In this document: in pieces, positions 1 to 7,517 of the stretch
Layout: each line of letters opens with the position of its first letter
Position numbering within the stretch: position 1 is the stretch's first letter
Source of the DNA: Sediminibacterium sp.
Lineage (GTDB): Bacteria; Bacteroidota; Bacteroidia; Chitinophagales; Chitinophagaceae
Assembly (NCBI GenBank): GCA_007280515.1
Contig: QYPL01000014.1
Coordinates: 1 to 64,000, forward strand
Length of the DNA stretch: 64,000 nt
Reading direction: 5' to 3'
Position numbers and translations under genes: made by a program
Notes under the pieces: generated by a model
Databases searched by the model: none
The model's input: only the letters and a program-made list of their open reading frames with translations
Told to the model about the DNA's origin: nothing

Positions 1-21
1 AACATCCGATAAAATTACCGT

Positions 22-134
<113 letters not shown>

Positions 135-142
135 TTATTAAG

Positions 143-177
143 AATCCTCATCATTTATTTGATGGGGATTTTTTTTG
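143..177 (+). terminator. Rho-independent terminator after 5S rRNA
   Basis: A 10-bp stem (AATCCTCATC at 143-152 with GATGGGGATT at 161-170, one G-U pair) has an 8-base loop and is followed directly by a T run. It ends the rRNA transcript. Confidence 0.8.
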
Positions 178-194
178 TCTATACCTCAACAGAA

Positions 195-995
195 TTATTT
201 CTTTGTTGCTTTTACCATCCAATCCCATGGTTCTGGGTTTTTTAACCAGTTCGGAGGTTTATGAAATTCAGTAGACCACTTGTAATTAATCTTTTCAATT
301 TTTTCCACCGTAAATCCTGCAAGGGATAATAGTAGATCCAATTCTTCTTTTAAAAAATGTTTGGTAGGCACATCGTCAATATCGGTGACACCATCTTTTA
401 TAAATCGTATTTGACTAATGGCTCTTTTACCATTAGGGGCTTTATCTTTTTTAGCGTTGTCTACATTAAATTTATTGGCAATAATATGACTAAATAATTT
501 TGATTCTAAGGAAGGCACCACTAACACTAAGTCTCCACCCTTTTTAATAAAGGAAGCCATATGTTTAAAAAATAAGTTTCTCTTTTTTAATGAAGAAGTG
601 AGTATCGCATTAATACAAATAGCGGAGTCGTAGTTTTTTATTTTTGAACGATTTACTGGTACTAAATTATTTTTAGTGGCTATTCTAGTATGAGGTAGTA
701 ATCTGCTAGCAGACATATCTACTCTTTCATAAGTAATGTTGGTATACTGCGGATATTTTTTAGCGGCAATTTTTAAATTATTATTGGAAATATCTATCGC
801 ATGCACTTTGCCGAAAACAGGTGCAAGCACTGGCATCCACTTACCTACAGCACAACCAATATCTATCACCGATTTTTTAGGCCCAGCAAAACTTAAAATG
901 GCTTTTACAATTTTACCCGAGGTATCGTTTTTTAAAACGTCAAAAATTTCAGTTTCGTAAGAAGGTGCTATTTTTTCCCAGTATCCTTTTTCCAT
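195..995 (-). CDS. Class I SAM-dependent methyltransferase
   Basis: A 266-residue Rossmann-fold methyltransferase. Motif I (VIDIGCAVG) lies at residues 43-51, and an acidic residue follows at the end of strand 2 (AIDIS, D68) where SAM ribose is normally bound. A later hydrophobic strand (LVLVVPS) fits the end of the fold. There is no signal peptide or membrane segment, so it is cytoplasmic. The substrate cannot be read from the sequence; the family includes small-molecule and macromolecule methylases. It is a single gene converging on the 5S terminator, and the terminator of the RRM gene lies just upstream at 1024-1059. Confidence 0.75.
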   Translation of the reverse strand: MEKGYWEKIAPSYETEIFDVLKNDTSGKIVKAILSFAGPKKSVIDIGCAVGKWMPVLAPVFGKVHAIDISNNNLKIAAKKYPQYTNITYERVDMSASRLLPHTRIATKNNLVPVNRSKIKNYDSAICINAILTSSLKKRNLFFKHMASFIKKGGDLVLVVPSLESKLFSHIIANKFNVDNAKKDKAPNGKRAISQIRFIKDGVTDIDDVPTKHFLKEELDLLLSLAGFTVEKIEKINYKWSTEFHKPPNWLKNPEPWDWMVKATKK

Positions 996-1023
996 AGTAG
1001 CTTGAAGTTAAAAAATAAAGGGC

Positions 1024-1059
1024 AAAAAAAATCCCTTCCGAATAAACGGAAAGGATTTT
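1024..1059 (-). terminator. Terminator of the RRM protein gene
   Basis: A 12-bp stem (1029-1040 with 1047-1058, one wobble pair) with a 6-base loop is followed on the minus strand by a run of T (plus-strand A run 1024-1031). It lies about 37 bases past the RRM stop codon. Confidence 0.8.
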
Positions 1060-1095
1060 GTAATGTATTGTAACGGTTAAGTTGTGTACAGTTGA

Positions 1096-1512
1096 TTAAT
1101 ATCTATTGTATTCACCACCACCACCATTTCCACCACGGTCACGATTGTAACCGCCGCCAGTACCGCCGCGATTGAATCCACCGCCGCCGCCAGAGCCGCC
1201 GCGATTAAATCCACCACCGCCACCACCAGCACCATAAGGCTTCTTCTTGAAGGTTCTTTCGCCTTCAGGACGTGGAGTTGACTCGTTAACTACGATGTTA
1301 CGACCCAACATTTCAGTGTCGTGAAGTTGACTGATAGCTGCACGAGCTTCGTCGTCGCTAGCCATTTCAACAAAACCGAAGCCTTTGCTTCTGTTGTTGT
1401 TAAATTTGTCTGTTACAATTTTTGCACTTGCTACTGCACCAAATGGAGTAAACAAGTTCTCTAGATCTTCGCTAGTCATATTCCAGCTAAGATTTCCAAC
1501 ATAAATGTTCAT
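1096..1512 (-). CDS. Glycine-rich RRM-domain RNA-binding protein
   Basis: A 138-residue protein with one RNA recognition motif at residues 1-80. RNP2 (IYVGNL, 3-8) and RNP1 (KGFGFVEM, 43-50) are intact, including the aromatic residues that stack on RNA bases. Residues 94-138 form a low-complexity Gly/Arg/Asn/Tyr tail with RGG-like repeats (GGFNRGG, GGYNRDR). Bacterial proteins of this layout bind single-stranded RNA and are often cold-induced; that role is inferred. It is monocistronic, with its own terminator downstream and a roughly 230-base upstream region holding a leader hairpin. Confidence 0.9.
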   Translation of the reverse strand: MNIYVGNLSWNMTSEDLENLFTPFGAVASAKIVTDKFNNNRSKGFGFVEMASDDEARAAISQLHDTEMLGRNIVVNESTPRPEGERTFKKKPYGAGGGGGGFNRGGSGGGGGFNRGGTGGGYNRDRGGNGGGGEYNRY

Positions 1513-1538
1513 GTTCTTTTAAATTAAGTGATCAAAAA

Positions 1539-1562
1539 CTAATGGAAGAATTCCACCATTAG
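1539..1562 (-). promoter_or_regulatory. Hairpin in the leader of the RRM gene
   Basis: CTAATGG (1539-1545) can pair with CCATTAG (1556-1562), giving a 7-bp stem 27-50 bases before the RRM start codon. A -7-like element (TAACTTCG, one mismatch to TAnnTTTG) lies just upstream at 1568-1575 on the minus strand, so the hairpin would sit near the transcript 5' end. It might control stability or translation; this is inferred. Confidence 0.3.
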
Positions 1563-1650
1563 GACACCGAAGTTAGTAATAATAACTACAATTCCATTAT
1601 TTATACACTTTTTTAATAAAATAGGTGGATAAATAGGCTAAAAATTCAAC

Positions 1651-1685
1651 AAAAAACCCCTAACGAGGGTATCGAGAGGGGTTTT
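1651..1685 (-). terminator. Second terminator after rplI
   Basis: A 9-bp stem, AAAACCCCT (1653-1661) with AGGGGTTTT (1677-1685), runs into a T-rich stretch on the minus strand. It lies downstream of the hairpin at 1712-1735, so the ribosomal operon appears to end in tandem terminators. Confidence 0.65.
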
Positions 1686-1711
1686 GGGCAGTTTGTAAGC
1701 TGAAAAAATTT

Positions 1712-1735
1712 AAAAAAAGACCTAAAAAGGGGTCT
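1712..1735 (-). terminator. First terminator after rplI
   Basis: A short 5-bp stem (AGACC at 1718-1722 with GGTCT at 1731-1735) is followed on the minus strand by a T run (plus-strand A run 1712-1718). It begins 8 bases past the rplI stop codon. Confidence 0.65.
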
Positions 1736-1742
1736 GGGCTAA

Positions 1743-2192
1743 TTAAGCCTCAGCTCCAATTTCAATATCGATTTCAGTATTTTGACCATTTCCAAAGTCA
1801 ATAGTGGCTTTATAGCTACCTGTTTCTTTGATTTCGTCTTGAATGGTAATACGTCTTCTGTCAATTTCGTATCCTTTTTGAGCGCGGATAGCTTGAGTAA
1901 CTTGTAAGGCAGTAACGCTTCCGAATATTTTATTATTCGCGCCAGTCTTAGCAGTTAATTTCACAGGGCTTGAAGTTAATACAGTAATTACTTTAGAAAT
2001 TTCAGCTAACATAGCAGCTTCTTTCTTTGCTTTTACTTTTAAACGTTCGTCTAATTGCTTTGTATTAGATTCAGTTGCTTCAATAGCGCACTTTGTTGGG
2101 AATAAGAAATTACGTGCGTAACCGTTTTTAACGTTTACTAATTCGTCCTTACCACCTAAATTGTCAACATCTTTAATTAAGATAATTTTCAT
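1743..2192 (-). CDS. rplI: 50S ribosomal protein L9
   Basis: L9 of 149 residues. The N-terminal domain shows the diagnostic MKIILIKDVDNLG and KNGYARNFLFP, followed by a charged connecting helix and the C-terminal rRNA-binding domain. The ATG at 2192 is chosen because it gives the canonical MKII start; an in-frame ATG seven codons upstream adds residues not found in the family. It is the last gene of the rpsF-rpsR-rplI operon, separated from rpsR by a 108-base spacer with two hairpins and followed by tandem terminators. Confidence 0.96.
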   Translation of the reverse strand: MKIILIKDVDNLGGKDELVNVKNGYARNFLFPTKCAIEATESNTKQLDERLKVKAKKEAAMLAEISKVITVLTSSPVKLTAKTGANNKIFGSVTALQVTQAIRAQKGYEIDRRRITIQDEIKETGSYKATIDFGNGQNTEIDIEIGAEA

Positions 2193-2218
2193 AATTATTT
2201 TTTTAGTTCCCAAGAGCC

Positions 2219-2268
2219 CAGCATTTTTTTTGCTGTCACTCGCCGAGGTTTAATAACTAAACCGCGAG
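2219..2268 (-). promoter_or_regulatory. Paired hairpins between rpsR and rplI
   Basis: Two stem-loops occupy the rpsR-rplI spacer. One pairs CTCGC (2239-2243) with GCGAG (2264-2268) and GGTTTA (2247-2252) with TAAACC (2258-2263), leaving a three-base bulge. The other pairs CAGCA (2219-2223) with TGCTG (2231-2235) around a 7-base homopolymer loop. Neither is followed by a T run on the minus strand, so they look more like translational or RNA-processing elements than terminators. Confidence 0.4.
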
Positions 2269-2300
2269 ATTAGGGATGGTTTACTAATATTTTTTTGAGC

Positions 2301-2564
2301 CTATTTAAATAAATCGGTTACATAAGGTAACATAGCCATCTGACGTGATCTTTTGATAGCGTCAGCTACTTTACGTTGATACTTCAAAGAGTTACCACTT
2401 AAACGACGAGGTAACATTTTACCTTGTTCGTTAAGGAATTTCTTTAAGAAGTCTGTATCCTTATAGTCTACATACTTAATACCATACTTTTTAAAACGAC
2501 AGAATTTCTTCTTAGGTTTTTCCTGCTTGATCGCTGTAAGGTATTTGATTTCATTCTTTGCCAT
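2301..2564 (-). CDS. rpsR: 30S ribosomal protein S18
   Basis: S18 of 87 residues. The core [18 protein letters not shown], the LPRRLSG motif and the basic [20 protein letters not shown] stretch are all present. It binds S6 and 16S rRNA in the small-subunit platform. It lies 16 bases after rpsF and is surely co-transcribed. There is no zinc-type CxxC pair. Confidence 0.96.
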   Translation of the reverse strand: MAKNEIKYLTAIKQEKPKKKFCRFKKYGIKYVDYKDTDFLKKFLNEQGKMLPRRLSGNSLKYQRKVADAIKRSRQMAMLPYVTDLFK

Positions 2565-2580
2565 GTTGGTAAAAATTTAA

Positions 2581-2934
2581 TTAAGCCTCAACTGCTTTGT
2601 GAACAGGGAAACCGCCGTTTCTCTTAATGTGGTTGTACTCAACTGCGTACTTGTCAAGTTTTGTAATCATGTGACGCATAATTTGTTCGTCACGTAAAAA
2701 TTGAATTTTCAATTTTTCATTCACTGTAGCTGGCGCTGTGAATTCTAGTATCCAGTAGATACCAGTGGTTTTCTTATCGATAGGATAAGCAAGTGATTTT
2801 AAACCCCAAGGATTGGAGGCTACTGTAGACCCACCATTTTCTTTGATGAAGTCTTGGTATTTTTTCTGAGTTGATTTAAAATCTTCTTCAGATAATACCG
2901 GTGTAAAAATCACCATTAATTCGTAATTGTTCAT
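2581..2934 (-). CDS. rpsF: 30S ribosomal protein S6
   Basis: S6 of 117 residues, starting MNNYELMVIFTPVLSEEDF with the conserved ferredoxin-like fold and the W.LEF strand. The ATG at 2934 is used: an in-frame upstream ATG at 3006 would add 24 non-conserved residues and lies within the presumed leader. A possible -7 element (TATCTTCG, 3023-3030 on the minus strand, one mismatch to consensus) overlaps the 3' end of the upstream nuclease gene and would give a leader of roughly 85 bases. Confidence 0.95.
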   Translation of the reverse strand: MNNYELMVIFTPVLSEEDFKSTQKKYQDFIKENGGSTVASNPWGLKSLAYPIDKKTTGIYWILEFTAPATVNEKLKIQFLRDEQIMRHMITKLDKYAVEYNHIKRNGGFPVHKAVEA

Positions 2935-2980
2935 TACTTGAATTTTTTGGTTAAATAATTGGTTTTTCCCAGTGGACATT

Positions 2981-3000
2981 CCGATTGCTCGGAGTGAATC
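2981..3000 (-). promoter_or_regulatory. Possible S6:S18-binding leader hairpin of rpsF
   Basis: On the minus strand the rpsF leader holds CCGA-GCAA-TCGG (2981-2992), a GNRA-type hairpin, with flanking ATTC/GAAT that could extend it. Many bacteria carry an rpsF leader motif with a CCG element bound by the S6:S18 complex. Whether this hairpin is that motif is not established here. Confidence 0.3.
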
Positions 3001-3032
3001 TGCCAAAACAGATTTGGGACGGCGAAGATAGG

Positions 3033-4040
3033 CTATTTCAGTGTATTTCCGCTCAAAATTGGCTTAAAAATAAGGGCCACCGGGAAATGATCGCTATATC
3101 CACCCCTAAAACGGTCTCCATCATAGGTTCTTTTGGGGTAGCCCTGGTATTTGCCCTGTGTTTCAATCATGTCGGGAATGGTGTAAATGATTGGTTTGTA
3201 GTTGGTTAGGTTATTGCTAGACTGGCCCCAATGCCTACTTAATAAGATTTGGTCGAATAGGCTCCAGCTATCTCTAAAAGCTATACTTCCATAGCCATTT
3301 TTGAAAAGAGCTAAAAAGGGATTTAAAAGTGCTAGTCTTTTAATACTAGCATTAGTAGGGTTGTCGTTAAAATCTCCCATGACTATAAATTTTGCTTGAG
3401 GGTCAATTATAGAAATACTATCCATTATTTTTTTACAAACTGTCGCAGCCCATATTCTTTTGCTATTTGAAATAAAGGTACCACCTCTTCTACTTGGCCA
3501 ATGATTCACTAATATATGTACCCACTCTCCATCTAATTTTCCTTTAACATATAAAATATCACGCGTTGCGTAATCATTAAAATGATTAGCGTCTGTTAAT
3601 GAATAGGGTTGGTATTGATAAGGGATAAAATAAGCGGGGTTATATATTAATGCAACGTCTACTCCTCGTTGGTCTCTTGAATCAAAATGCAAATATTTAT
3701 AATGGTATTTTTGTAAAATTGGCTCTGCAATTAATTTTTCCAACACCCATTTATTCTCAACCTCAGCTACCCCTATAATTGCTATTCCATTACTATTTTC
3801 CATTTTCCCCATTCCATAAATAACCTTTGCTAGATGTATAGATTTTATGGCATACGCTTTACTAGTATAATTTTTTTGACTAGTTGGTAAAAAATCTTCA
3901 TCAATGACTTTTATTTGATTTGTAGTATCATAAAAATTTTCGCAGTTATAGAAACCCACAATTATACTTTGAGCAGGAAGTGCAATATGAAGCAGCATAA
4001 AATGAAGAAGTAAAAAAATGAATGTAAAATATTTTTTCAT
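3033..4040 (-). CDS. Secreted endonuclease/exonuclease/phosphatase-family protein
   Basis: A 335-residue EEP-fold (DNase I-like) enzyme with an N-terminal signal peptide (MKKYFTFIFLLLHFMLLHIA, residues 1-20). Catalytic motifs are visible: a metal-binding Glu (GVAEVENKW, E93), NHWPSRRGG (H180), VMGDFNDNP (D223/N225) and the terminal SDH (316-318). It should hydrolyse phosphodiester bonds in nucleic acids, or related phosphoesters, outside the cytoplasm. The ATG at 4040 is chosen because it begins the signal peptide; the longer frame to 4130 lacks sense as a leader. It is divergent from an outer-membrane barrel and a DUF5689 lipoprotein, a grouping that suggests joint work on extracellular nucleic acid. 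Confidence 0.85.
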   Translation of the reverse strand: MKKYFTFIFLLLHFMLLHIALPAQSIIVGFYNCENFYDTTNQIKVIDEDFLPTSQKNYTSKAYAIKSIHLAKVIYGMGKMENSNGIAIIGVAEVENKWVLEKLIAEPILQKYHYKYLHFDSRDQRGVDVALIYNPAYFIPYQYQPYSLTDANHFNDYATRDILYVKGKLDGEWVHILVNHWPSRRGGTFISNSKRIWAATVCKKIMDSISIIDPQAKFIVMGDFNDNPTNASIKRLALLNPFLALFKNGYGSIAFRDSWSLFDQILLSRHWGQSSNNLTNYKPIIYTIPDMIETQGKYQGYPKRTYDGDRFRGGYSDHFPVALIFKPILSGNTLK

Positions 4041-4145
4041 ATAAGGCTTTAATTTTTGGTAAGTATATGTAAAAGTTAAATTCGAATTATGCGTATTTAC
4101 CGAAAGAATTTGTTTTGAAATAAAACACAAATTGTGGTTTCAAAA

Positions 4146-6590
4146 ATGAATATGAGACCTATTTGCAAATTGTTATTATTATTTTTCTCATTGCTACTAA
4201 TGAAATCTGCTCATGCACAAAGTGAAGAAGAGATTACAAAGCAATGGGTATATGATGAAAATGAAAGAACTTATAATTGGGTGCCTACTTTGTTAAAATC
4301 CAATAAAAATATTCTAAGTAGTATTTCTCAGTTTAATGGATACGTATTTAATTGGATTCCTAGAGGGCAGGCATATAATAACAGTAACATTATTGATGGC
4401 ATTAACTGGGATTCTAATTTAAATGGATGGAATGCGTCTTTTTCATATTCCGGCATGTATAAAATTTTTCATCAAAAGCAAAGCGATGGGGATTTGGAGT
4501 ATTCGAGCGAAGGCTATAGTAAAAATTATAGAACAAGTTATTTAACTACCTCTGCCAATTTATTCAAAAAAGGTTGGCAAATACATACAGCGTTTTCTAA
4601 TGCATCCTACTTGAATGAAGGACATATTCAATATAGTACAGTGGGAAATCGCAATCAATGGAGTTTGCACTCATTCTTAGTTTTTCAAAATACACCCAAT
4701 GGTTTGTCACCCAGTGGGTTTAAAAAAATAAAGGGAGCTGCTTTTAGTATTGATAAATTTTTTAAAAACAATCAATCTATTGGTTTCACTTTATGGTGGG
4801 ATCATGCGAATCAAGGTAAGCAGGCTCCATCTGTTCTTGAAGCCTATACATTATCTCATCTTAGAAATTATAATCCTAGTTGGGGTTGGCTTAATGGCCA
4901 AACTTATTACCCCAATAGTAAATATACAAATGTACCTGTGCTTTCCATTAGGTATGAAAAGAGGTGGGCTGATAAAGCCTCTTTTCAAATCAATTTTGGA
5001 CTTGCCATTGGAGAACAAGGAACGTCCCAATTAGATTGGACATCAACAGCAGATCCAAGGCCTGATTATTATAGATTTTTGCCAAGTTATAGCAAGGATA
5101 GTAGCACGCGCAGTCAATTAACTAAATGGTTTGAGTCAAATCCACAAGCACTACAAATAAATTTTGATCGAATTCAAAAAATAAATACGGCCTCTGCTTC
5201 AAAAAGGTCTTTTTATATTATCAATAAAAATAGTGCTAATATCATTTTAGCTCGAGCTTCTGCATTATATAAATTAGAAATTAATAATTATTGGAGTACG
5301 AATGCTGGAGTAGAAATTGCTAAAGATAAAATTCATTATTACAATCGTATTGATAATCTTTTAGGCGGACAGTTCTATTATAACTATAATGGATGGGTAA
5401 TTGATGATGGGCTTGTTAATAGTTTTCAAAACAATATACAAAGTCCAGATCAGAAAATTAAAGAAGGTGAGAAATGGGGTCCGGATTTTATATTGCAATC
5501 AATGCAAGCCATGGGTTGGCTGCAAATTAAAAATACAAGCCCAAGATGGGAATTCTCCACTGGGCTTAATTATTCGACGGCTATATTTCAAAGAAATGGA
5601 TTGAATCAAAATGGACTTTTTGTAAATAATTCATTAGGATCCTCCTCCCTTTTTTATTTTCCAAGTATCGGGTATAAGGGCCAAGTTTTATATAAATTTT
5701 CAGGTCGATTCTATGCAAGATCAATTTTTTTTAATCAACAATTTACTCCAGATGCTTCTGCTGTATTTTTAGATCCTTCCTTACATGCTTTTCAGACACC
5801 TTTTCTATTGCCTGTTTTAAAAAATGGTATTGACCTTAGTTTTTATTTCAGAGGGGTTGATACTAAAATAATGGTAAGCGCCTATTTTCAAAAACTAAAA
5901 AACGAAGCTGAAAAAAGATTCTTTTATCATGATAGGTATAGCTCTTTTGTCTACGGAGTTACAGGGCAAAAAGAAAGTATTTACCAAGGGTTTGAGTCTT
6001 CTTTTGAGACAATGCTATTTAATTTTTTTCAACTTGAAATGTCCTTTAATATGGGGAGGTATTATATTTCAAACAATCCTATGTATGAGATTTTACTAGC
6101 CAATGATATGTACAAGGTGGAGTCTGGCTTATTGAGATTAAAAAATCTGCCTGCTTCAACAGGGCCTGAAATAACTGAAGCTATTTCAATACAAATGCAG
6201 CCTACTTATTCGACGCGTGTTTCATTAACGGGAATTTATGCAGCAAAAAGAGCAATAAGTTATGATTACTATAGACGATCGGCATTTACATTAGATCCAA
6301 TTACAAAAAATAGTCTGTATGCTAGCATGCATGATGTTGACTATCTGCCTAGTCAATTTGTGTTAAATGCATCTATGTCTAAATCCTTTAATCTAAGCTA
6401 TGGTAAACAGAAGTTGCCTATTTATTGCAATTTTAGTTTTAAAAATTTACTGGGTACACTTATTCCAGTATTAGTCTTCGAACAATCACGGTTCGATTAT
6501 ATTAATTTAAATCCAAATAAATTTCCACTCAAATATTTATATGACCAAGGCATCACCTATGCCGTCGGCATTCAATTACAAATTCAATAA
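4146..6590 (+). CDS. Large outer-membrane beta-barrel, TonB-dependent-receptor-like
   Basis: An 814-residue exported protein with a signal peptide ending near SAHAQS. The rest is dense in alternating aromatic/polar strands (YWSTNAGVEIA, FYYNYNGW), typical of an outer-membrane barrel. It resembles the barrel part of TonB-dependent receptors, but I see no clear N-terminal carboxypeptidase-like or plug domain, only a short region with RGQAYNNSNIIDGINW. The ATG at 4146 is preferred over the in-frame GTG at 4134. The DUF5689 lipoprotein follows after 6 bases, so the two are one operon. The substrate is unknown; neighbours point to nucleic-acid products. Confidence 0.7.
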   Translation: MNMRPICKLLLLFFSLLLMKSAHAQSEEEITKQWVYDENERTYNWVPTLLKSNKNILSSISQFNGYVFNWIPRGQAYNNSNIIDGINWDSNLNGWNASFSYSGMYKIFHQKQSDGDLEYSSEGYSKNYRTSYLTTSANLFKKGWQIHTAFSNASYLNEGHIQYSTVGNRNQWSLHSFLVFQNTPNGLSPSGFKKIKGAAFSIDKFFKNNQSIGFTLWWDHANQGKQAPSVLEAYTLSHLRNYNPSWGWLNGQTYYPNSKYTNVPVLSIRYEKRWADKASFQINFGLAIGEQGTSQLDWTSTADPRPDYYRFLPSYSKDSSTRSQLTKWFESNPQALQINFDRIQKINTASASKRSFYIINKNSANIILARASALYKLEINNYWSTNAGVEIAKDKIHYYNRIDNLLGGQFYYNYNGWVIDDGLVNSFQNNIQSPDQKIKEGEKWGPDFILQSMQAMGWLQIKNTSPRWEFSTGLNYSTAIFQRNGLNQNGLFVNNSLGSSSLFYFPSIGYKGQVLYKFSGRFYARSIFFNQQFTPDASAVFLDPSLHAFQTPFLLPVLKNGIDLSFYFRGVDTKIMVSAYFQKLKNEAEKRFFYHDRYSSFVYGVTGQKESIYQGFESSFETMLFNFFQLEMSFNMGRYYISNNPMYEILLANDMYKVESGLLRLKNLPASTGPEITEAISIQMQPTYSTRVSLTGIYAAKRAISYDYYRRSAFTLDPITKNSLYASMHDVDYLPSQFVLNASMSKSFNLSYGKQKLPIYCNFSFKNLLGTLIPVLVFEQSRFDYINLNPNKFPLKYLYDQGITYAVGIQLQIQ

Positions 6591-6596
6591 TATTTT

Positions 6597-7433
6597 ATGA
6601 AAAACAAATCCTCTTTGACTATTCTTATTTCTTTAATAGCTATAGTCATATTATTTTTTTCAGCTGCCTGTTTAAAGCAAACTGCGTATGCGCAGCCAGT
6701 AAACAGTATCGATACCGATTCATTAATTAGTATTAAAGCATTTAGAAAACTACATACCATGGGTAATATTGAGTTCATTACTAAAACTATGGCTTTGGAG
6801 GCCACTATAGTAGCGAATGATGAGCACGATAATTTATATAAATCAATTAGTATTCAGGATACTTCTGGTGGAATATTAATAAATTTAGACGCTAGCGCAT
6901 TATATCAAACTTATCCAATTGGAACAACCATCAGAATACACTTACAAAATTTAATCTTAACAGATTATAGAAGGATGCTACAAGTGGTGGCATCTGTTGA
7001 TACTAGTTCTGGACAATTATTAACGACTGGAATTCCAGCGCCTTTATTTGCTAAATATATTAAAGTAGTTAAAGAGAATACCAATATAGTTCCCCTAGTA
7101 GTTTCTTTTAAAAATTTAGCGGATAGTTTGCAAGGAAGGCTTATTAAAATATCCAATGTTGAATTTTCTGCAGCAGATACCAATTCAACTTATGCTGATA
7201 AAAAAAATAAAATTGGCGCTAGCAGAAGCCTGAAATTTTGTACGGGTGGAACTATTTATCTTAGGACAAGTGGCTATGCCGATTTTGCTGGTATTTCTTT
7301 ACCAAAAAATAATGGAGATATTATTGGTGTTTATTCTGTTTACAATTATGAAAAGCAGTTATTATTAAGAGACACAAGTGACATTTTGTTTAGGTCCAAG
7401 CGCTGTACTGGCGCAGCCTGGCTCAAAAACTAG
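6597..7433 (+). CDS. DUF5689-type lipoprotein
   Basis: A 278-residue protein with an N-terminal hydrophobic segment ending in FFSAAC, which can serve as a lipobox (lipidated C25). The body shows the DUF5689 hallmark ATIVANDEHDNLYKSISIQD and a GGI.INLD strand, an OB-fold-like domain common in Bacteroidota surface proteins. Such proteins often neighbour secreted nucleases and TonB-dependent receptors, as here. A surface-exposed binding accessory for the barrel is inferred; no catalytic residues are apparent. Confidence 0.75.
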   Translation: MKNKSSLTILISLIAIVILFFSAACLKQTAYAQPVNSIDTDSLISIKAFRKLHTMGNIEFITKTMALEATIVANDEHDNLYKSISIQDTSGGILINLDASALYQTYPIGTTIRIHLQNLILTDYRRMLQVVASVDTSSGQLLTTGIPAPLFAKYIKVVKENTNIVPLVVSFKNLADSLQGRLIKISNVEFSAADTNSTYADKKNKIGASRSLKFCTGGTIYLRTSGYADFAGISLPKNNGDIIGVYSVYNYEKQLLLRDTSDILFRSKRCTGAAWLKN

Positions 7434-7517
7434 CCATCATAGGCCAAAGGCTTGACAGCTTGGCAGAATTTTGGCTTTGGTACCTTCTTTGCTAGTAAAC
7501 TGCTAAACAACAGCACT

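Noticed and set aside
736..960. 74-residue plus-strand ORF
   Set aside because: Antisense shadow of the methyltransferase gene; no domain and no promoter.
2985..3209. 74-residue plus-strand ORF across the rpsF leader
   Set aside because: It overlaps the nuclease gene antisense and the rpsF control region; composition is not protein-like.
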